Assembly: GCF_001042525.2 (NCBI RefSeq)
Contig: NZ_CP011921.2
Span: 1,054,001-1,118,000 of the forward strand
Direction: 5' to 3'
DNA: 64,000 nt
Source of the DNA: Francisella orientalis FNO12
GTDB lineage: Bacteria > Pseudomonadota > Gammaproteobacteria > Francisellales > Francisellaceae
A model generated the notes under the pieces. The model did not search any database and was not told where the DNA came from. It saw only the letters and a list, made by a program, of their open reading frames with translations. Positions within the stretch are counted from its first letter, which is position 1. Each line of letters begins with the position of its first letter. The position numbers and the translations under genes were made by a program. Below are positions 59,900-64,000 of this stretch, in pieces.

Positions 59900-60769
59900 A
59901 TGAAACGTCTACTATTTACATCATTATCCTTAATTCCAACATTTTTACTAGCAAACACTACTCTAGATGACTCTTTTAAGAATCTGGAAAATAAATATCA
60001 TGGTAAACTCGGTATATATACCGTCAATACAGATGATAAAACTAATATCAGCTACAATGAAAATTATCACTGCCCAATTTGTAGTGTTTTTAAATTTTTA
60101 TTAGTTGGTGCAGTTCTATAATATGATATGCAAGACAAAGGTTTTTTAGATAAAAAAATTCTAATAACTCAAGACGATATTGGTACTCTAGGTTATGCTC
60201 CAGTAACAGGCAAAAATATTGGTAAAACTTTGATAATATCACAGCTCAATTATGCAGCTATTCTAAGTGATAATCCTGCAGCAAATATTCTTGTTAGAGA
60301 GATTAGAGGCTTAGAGAATCTCAACAAATTTGTAACAAAACTTGGAGATAAAGATACTATTATCAAAAATGATGAGCCTAAAATCAATCATACAAAGCCA
60401 GATAGTGATATCAACAAAACAACGCCCAAAGCTATAACTCAAGATATCTATAATCTAGCATTTGGTAATATTTTAGATAAAAAACATCGTGAAATCTTCA
60501 TAGGATATTTACAAAAAAATAATACTGGTGCAAATAGAATAGCGTATAGTATGCCTAAAAATTGGACAATTGGTGATAAGACAAGAACTTGTGGAGAGTA
60601 TGCAGCTACTAATGATGTAGCGATAATTTGGCCACAGGATAAACAACCTTTTGCTCTAAGTATTCTATATACAAACCTTAGTGATGTAAAAGCTCTGGGT
60701 AATCAAAAAATTATTCAACAAGCATCTAAGCTTACTGTAGATAACTTATCATATAATAGTTACAAATAA
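59900..60769 (+). pseudogene. Class A beta-lactamase of FTU/carbapenemase type, inactivated
   Basis: A 290-codon frame with a single TAA at codon 74 (60119-60121). A signal peptide (1-18) precedes the mature enzyme. Class A boxes: Ser62-x-x-Lys65 (CSVFK), Ser-Asp-Asn at 123-125, Glu159 with Asn163 (DEPKIN), and KTRTCG at 227-232. Cys61 just before the nucleophile and Cys231 correspond to the Cys69-Cys238 disulphide of class A carbapenemases such as KPC and Francisella FTU-1. KTG has become KTR, so the active site is damaged in addition to the nonsense codon. It overlaps the convergent endonuclease gene by 10 nt. Confidence 0.85.
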
Positions 60770-61812
60770 GATGTCCTCCTCATAGAAGAGACATTATTTA
60801 TAACAGAATCTCTATCTTGAATATTCGTCAAGAAATGTAGTCCTGTACGCTGTTCAATATCCTTGATTGATACTCTATAATTTGCAATCTTTGTTTTCTC
60901 AACTCTTGCATTAGGCATTACAAAGGCTATGGCTTGGTTTTTAGAGGGTACATATATTATCTTAAAGAAATAATCAGGCACTGCTATTTTATTATCACCT
61001 ATTGTTTTATATATCTTCTGTTTCTTATAGATAGGACCTGTATATACATAGATTGAATCATACATATTTGCCCAAATTCGCTCATCCGTCTCTAATCTCT
61101 CCCAACCTTGCCTATTCAAACCGGGTTTTTGAGGAGACATATTCGACAATAAAAATGACTCATCTGCAGACTTTTTACTAAAATCCATAGAAGCATAAGA
61201 TGCCAAATGTCCTCTATCATAACCAGAGCGTGAATAATCATCTAATGTAGCTCGATAAACAAAAGGTATATCACTATCCTCTTTAAATTTATCATCTCTT
61301 TTTAGTTTATTAGCGACTTTTGACTTTGTAAGTTTAAATGCTACCCAACTCGCCTCTTTAGTTTGATAATTATAACCAACAACATAGCCATCACGACATA
61401 GGTAGAGATTTGACTGTCCTAACCCTTCTGTCACATCATAACTAGGATTACCATAAGCCAAAAAACCATGACAATAATCAGTTACAGCAGGCAGTGTTCT
61501 AACAGGTGAATACTGCTTAAGATTTTCAAATTGATTTATTTGCTGCTGCTGATCTTTTGCACTATCACTTTCAGAAAAGAATTTTGCAATTATATTTTGA
61601 TTATCTTTAGCAGTATATTGCTTTAGTGGCTCGCTAGTAAAAAAGTTATATATTTTATAACGTAAATCTATAACTTTTTCTTTAATATCAAACTTATCAA
61701 ATAGAAGTCCTGAAAAACCTCCACTAATAGTTAATATCAAAAATAATACTATCTTTACATAGCTAATTGACTTCTTATTATCTTTGTTAGAATTTTTATT
61801 TTTTGCTGACAT
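60760..61812 (-). CDS. Membrane-anchored DNA/RNA non-specific endonuclease (NUC1)
   Basis: A 350-residue protein: short Lys/Asn-rich cytoplasmic start, one helix (about 17-38) and a beta-beta-alpha-metal nuclease domain. Asp199-Arg-Gly-His202 (YDRGHLAS) is the NUC1 active site with catalytic His202; Asn in LLSNMSPQ (224) and NRQGWERLE (from 233) are the magnesium-binding set. The domain should face the periplasm, where it could degrade nucleic acid for nutrition or limit DNA uptake. Intact. Confidence 0.88.
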   Translation of the reverse strand: MSAKNKNSNKDNKKSISYVKIVLFLILTISGGFSGLLFDKFDIKEKVIDLRYKIYNFFTSEPLKQYTAKDNQNIIAKFFSESDSAKDQQQQINQFENLKQYSPVRTLPAVTDYCHGFLAYGNPSYDVTEGLGQSNLYLCRDGYVVGYNYQTKEASWVAFKLTKSKVANKLKRDDKFKEDSDIPFVYRATLDDYSRSGYDRGHLASYASMDFSKKSADESFLLSNMSPQKPGLNRQGWERLETDERIWANMYDSIYVYTGPIYKKQKIYKTIGDNKIAVPDYFFKIIYVPSKNQAIAFVMPNARVEKTKIANYRVSIKDIEQRTGLHFLTNIQDRDSVINNVSSMRRTSYL

Positions 61813-61897
61813 GTTTACCTATTTTTTATCACAAAAACATCATTAGAAATTTTCATCTATATTAATTGAAAAATATTAGAAATAAAAAATTATTCAG

Positions 61898-63685
61898 CTA
61901 TTTAATATGTCTTGTCTTGAATAATAAGAAATCTTTGACTTCTTGATCTCCGATTAATGGTAATACTTCTTTTCTAATTCTACTATAGTAATTGTTTATA
62001 GTTTTTTTCTCGGTATAAGTTAGCATCCATGTTTCAATCAACTTATATTCATAAGGTACTAATGTCAAATCCTCAAAACAATAAAAAGGTCCATGCCCCG
62101 TAGGAGAATCTTGATTACGTTGTTTTACATAACACAAGTTCTCAATTCTAATACCAAACTGACATGGAAAATATGCTCCTGGTTCATTACTTAGAATCAT
62201 GCCGGGCATTAGCTCAACTTTAGAAGCCGAGTTTATACGTTGAGGTCCTTCATGCACACCTAAGAAACTACCCACTCCATGACCTGTTCCATGAGCATAA
62301 TCTGAACAAAAATGCCATAAATGCTCACGTGCTAATACATCTAAGTGAGATCCTGTAGTTCCTTTTGGAAAGACTGACCTGCCTAAGCCCAGATGACCTT
62401 TTAAAACTAGTGTATAGTATCTTCTATGCTCATTAGATGGTCTACCGAAGTGAAGTACACGTGTAATATCAGTTGTTCCTTCTTTATACTGACCTCCAGA
62501 ATCGCACAAAAGAGGTGCTTGATCATCAATTTTCTTTAGATTAACATCTCTCTTAGCTGAATAATGAATAATTGCACCATTAGCAGCATGACCAACAATA
62601 TACAAGAAACTATCTTCAACATAACCTTTTTGCTTAGCACGAAACTCTCTGAGTTTTGCCATCGCATCAAGTTCATCTATCCCTTGATAGTTGTTCTCCA
62701 TCCAATGCCACCACGAAATAAATGCAGCAGCATCTTTTTTATGAGCATCTTTTGATCCATTTATTTCAATAGGGTTTTTTAATGCCTTACTCAAAATTAT
62801 TGGACTAGTGTCTTCGATAAGTTTACTATGCTCATTTTCTTTGATTGCTAATTTAACAGCATAACTTACAACATTACTATCAATAACAAACTTTGCAGCA
62901 AACTTTTTCAGATCGGCAAAGAACTCTTTATAGTCAAGAACGATCACATTATTTTGTTCAAAATGAGTATGAATCTCATCTGTAACTTTATCTTTATCAA
63001 TATATAAGAAAGTACTTTCAACTGTAACTACCATATAGCAAACAGCCAATGGTGTATTTTTGATATCTCTACCTCTAATATTTAAAGTCCACATAATCGA
63101 GTCTAAGCTTGTTTCTATCAAACACTCTGCTTTGATAGACTTCAAATATGTTCTAAGATTTCTTAGTTTTGAATCAACCGTTTGACCAGCATATTGAATT
63201 TCGTGTACAAAAATATTTTCTTTAGGTATAGCAGTTTCTTGATTAAGCTCTTTTTGAGCTTGAGCTACCAGATTAGTATTATCAAAAACAATTTTACCAT
63301 CAACTTTTTTTGCTATTGATAATAAATTTTCCGCTCTAGTAATACCTATTTTTTTTGGATCTATCGCAAGTGTTTTACTAGCTAAATTCTCTTCAAGCCA
63401 CTCTTCTATTTTTGAAGAAAAAGCTGTTTGCTTTAATAATACAAATTCATTTTTATCAAGTTGATATTCTGCTTGAGTGAAATATCTACCATCGGTTGAA
63501 AGATAAGCTTTATCTAAACCTATAAGCACATCTCCTGCTGAACCATCAAATCCACTAATCCAGCTACGATATTGCCAGCACTCTGGAACATACTCATTAT
63601 TATGATCATCTATAGAAGGGACTAAATAAAAATCATAGCCCTTTTCTTTTATTAATCTTCTTAAAACTTGTAATTTTCCAGACAT
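61898..63685 (-). CDS. pepP: Xaa-Pro aminopeptidase (M24B, long form)
   Basis: A 595-residue dimetal peptidase removing N-terminal residues before proline. Two creatinase-N-like domains (about 1-300) are followed by the pita-bread catalytic domain: LLCDSGGQYKEGTTDITR (two Asp ligands), HGTGHGVGSFLGVHEGP (His), LSNEPGAYF (Glu) and FEDLTLVP (Glu). The long eukaryote-like form matches this domain order. ATG 63685 follows GGGGAT; a further ATG at 63715 overlaps the pgeF stop (ATGA) and would add ten residues. Confidence 0.93.
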   Translation of the reverse strand: MSGKLQVLRRLIKEKGYDFYLVPSIDDHNNEYVPECWQYRSWISGFDGSAGDVLIGLDKAYLSTDGRYFTQAEYQLDKNEFVLLKQTAFSSKIEEWLEENLASKTLAIDPKKIGITRAENLLSIAKKVDGKIVFDNTNLVAQAQKELNQETAIPKENIFVHEIQYAGQTVDSKLRNLRTYLKSIKAECLIETSLDSIMWTLNIRGRDIKNTPLAVCYMVVTVESTFLYIDKDKVTDEIHTHFEQNNVIVLDYKEFFADLKKFAAKFVIDSNVVSYAVKLAIKENEHSKLIEDTSPIILSKALKNPIEINGSKDAHKKDAAAFISWWHWMENNYQGIDELDAMAKLREFRAKQKGYVEDSFLYIVGHAANGAIIHYSAKRDVNLKKIDDQAPLLCDSGGQYKEGTTDITRVLHFGRPSNEHRRYYTLVLKGHLGLGRSVFPKGTTGSHLDVLAREHLWHFCSDYAHGTGHGVGSFLGVHEGPQRINSASKVELMPGMILSNEPGAYFPCQFGIRIENLCYVKQRNQDSPTGHGPFYCFEDLTLVPYEYKLIETWMLTYTEKKTINNYYSRIRKEVLPLIGDQEVKDFLLFKTRHIK

Positions 63686-63711
63686 TTTATCCCCATTAGA
63701 TATATTTAAAT

Positions 63712-64000
63712 TCATTCAAACCATACAAATGTAGCTTGTCTACCTGTAATACCCTCTTTGCGATAAGAGTAAAATCTTTTGTTACTGTAAGTACATAAGC
63801 CAGAGTCGACTATATCAAAACAGTGATTGTCATTTAATATCTGTCGGGCTACCATTCTCATATCAAAAAGATATTTATCTTCACTTTTTGAACGAAATGC
63901 TTGTCCATAAGCTTCATGCTGCTCTACAAATTTATCATGAACATCACGACCAACTTCATAGAAATTTCCAGAAATACAAGGACCAAACCAAGCTACTAGA
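63712..64000 (-). CDS. pgeF: PgeF/YfiH-type purine nucleoside phosphorylase (partial, cut by window edge)
   Basis: The C-terminal 95 codons of a laccase-fold (former multicopper polyphenol oxidase) protein. AWFGPCISGNFYEVGRDV, CTYSNKRFYSYRKEGITGRQA and the C-terminal VWFE are conserved in YfiH, which in E. coli corrects peptidoglycan precursor errors and acts as a purine nucleoside phosphorylase. The stop overlaps an ATG of pepP by ATGA, so the two are linked in one operon. The N-terminal part lies beyond base 64000. Confidence 0.88.
   Translation of the reverse strand, partial: LVAWFGPCISGNFYEVGRDVHDKFVEQHEAYGQAFRSKSEDKYLFDMRMVARQILNDNHCFDIVDSGLCTYSNKRFYSYRKEGITGRQATFVWFE

Overview
The window is very AT-rich, densely coded chromosomal DNA from a gammaproteobacterium and almost certainly from the genus Francisella. 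The clues are a glutaredoxin–NrdB fusion behind a short NrdA, a class A beta-lactamase with the Cys-Ser-x-x-Lys and Thr-Cys-Gly cysteines of the Francisella FTU enzymes, the pilMNOPQ-aroK-aroB order, and the codon and base usage. Many genes carry nonsense or frameshift lesions next to intact housekeeping genes. This looks like a host-restricted lineage in reductive evolution: a tick-associated Francisella (F. persica or another Francisella-like endosymbiont) or a decayed pathogenic lineage. The species is an inference. I saw no insertion sequence, tRNA, rRNA or CRISPR array.

Layout. 1-5248: end of coq7, a small membrane protein, mdh, and the ribonucleotide reductase pair nrdA / grx-nrdB. 5374-9785: a serine hydrolase, a broken sugar-porter gene, and the ABC-F ATPase yheS. 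9862-17401: a decay zone holding a dead two-repeat membrane protein, a dead DJ-1/PfpI protein, a dead secreted glycosidase-like protein, a frameshifted dinB, and a wrecked type I restriction-modification locus. That locus trails an intact three-helix membrane protein and short paralogous ORFs. 17467-29115: dusB-prmA, a DUF2062 protein, hemH-phrB, eno, broken galM, coaBC, an MFS transporter and a dead amino-acid permease. 29268-36179: sdhE-putA, a coiled-coil protein, aroK-aroB. 36305-40709: pilMNOPQ, every gene broken. 40838-50446: adk, an FAD/Fe-S D-lactate-type dehydrogenase, era, an aminotransferase, a class II amidotransferase, tsaB, nagA, rbgA. 50506-53498: a broken Sel1-repeat protein, tdk, an O-methyltransferase. 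53686-59213: the miaB-ybeZ-(VOC)-ybeY-corC-lnt operon, intact. 59234-64000: a dead secreted protein, a dead carbapenemase-type beta-lactamase, a membrane-anchored NUC1 endonuclease, pepP and the end of pgeF.

How the genes fit together. Kept genes serve central metabolism (mdh, eno, putA), nucleotide supply (nrdAB, adk, tdk), cofactors (hemH, coq7, coaBC), aromatic amino acids (aroKB), translation and RNA quality (dusB, prmA, miaB, tsaB, era, rbgA, ybeY) and envelope maintenance (lnt). Lost genes serve the outside world: type IV pili, restriction, translesion synthesis, sugar and amino-acid uptake, galactose epimerisation and beta-lactam resistance. Most indels fall in short A/T (or G) homopolymers, so sequencing error and transcriptional slippage must be excluded before each loss is accepted. 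I found no clear new multi-gene system. The best leads are the small-ORF module behind the dead restriction locus, paired palindromes upstream of nrdA, and the VOC gene inside the lnt operon.
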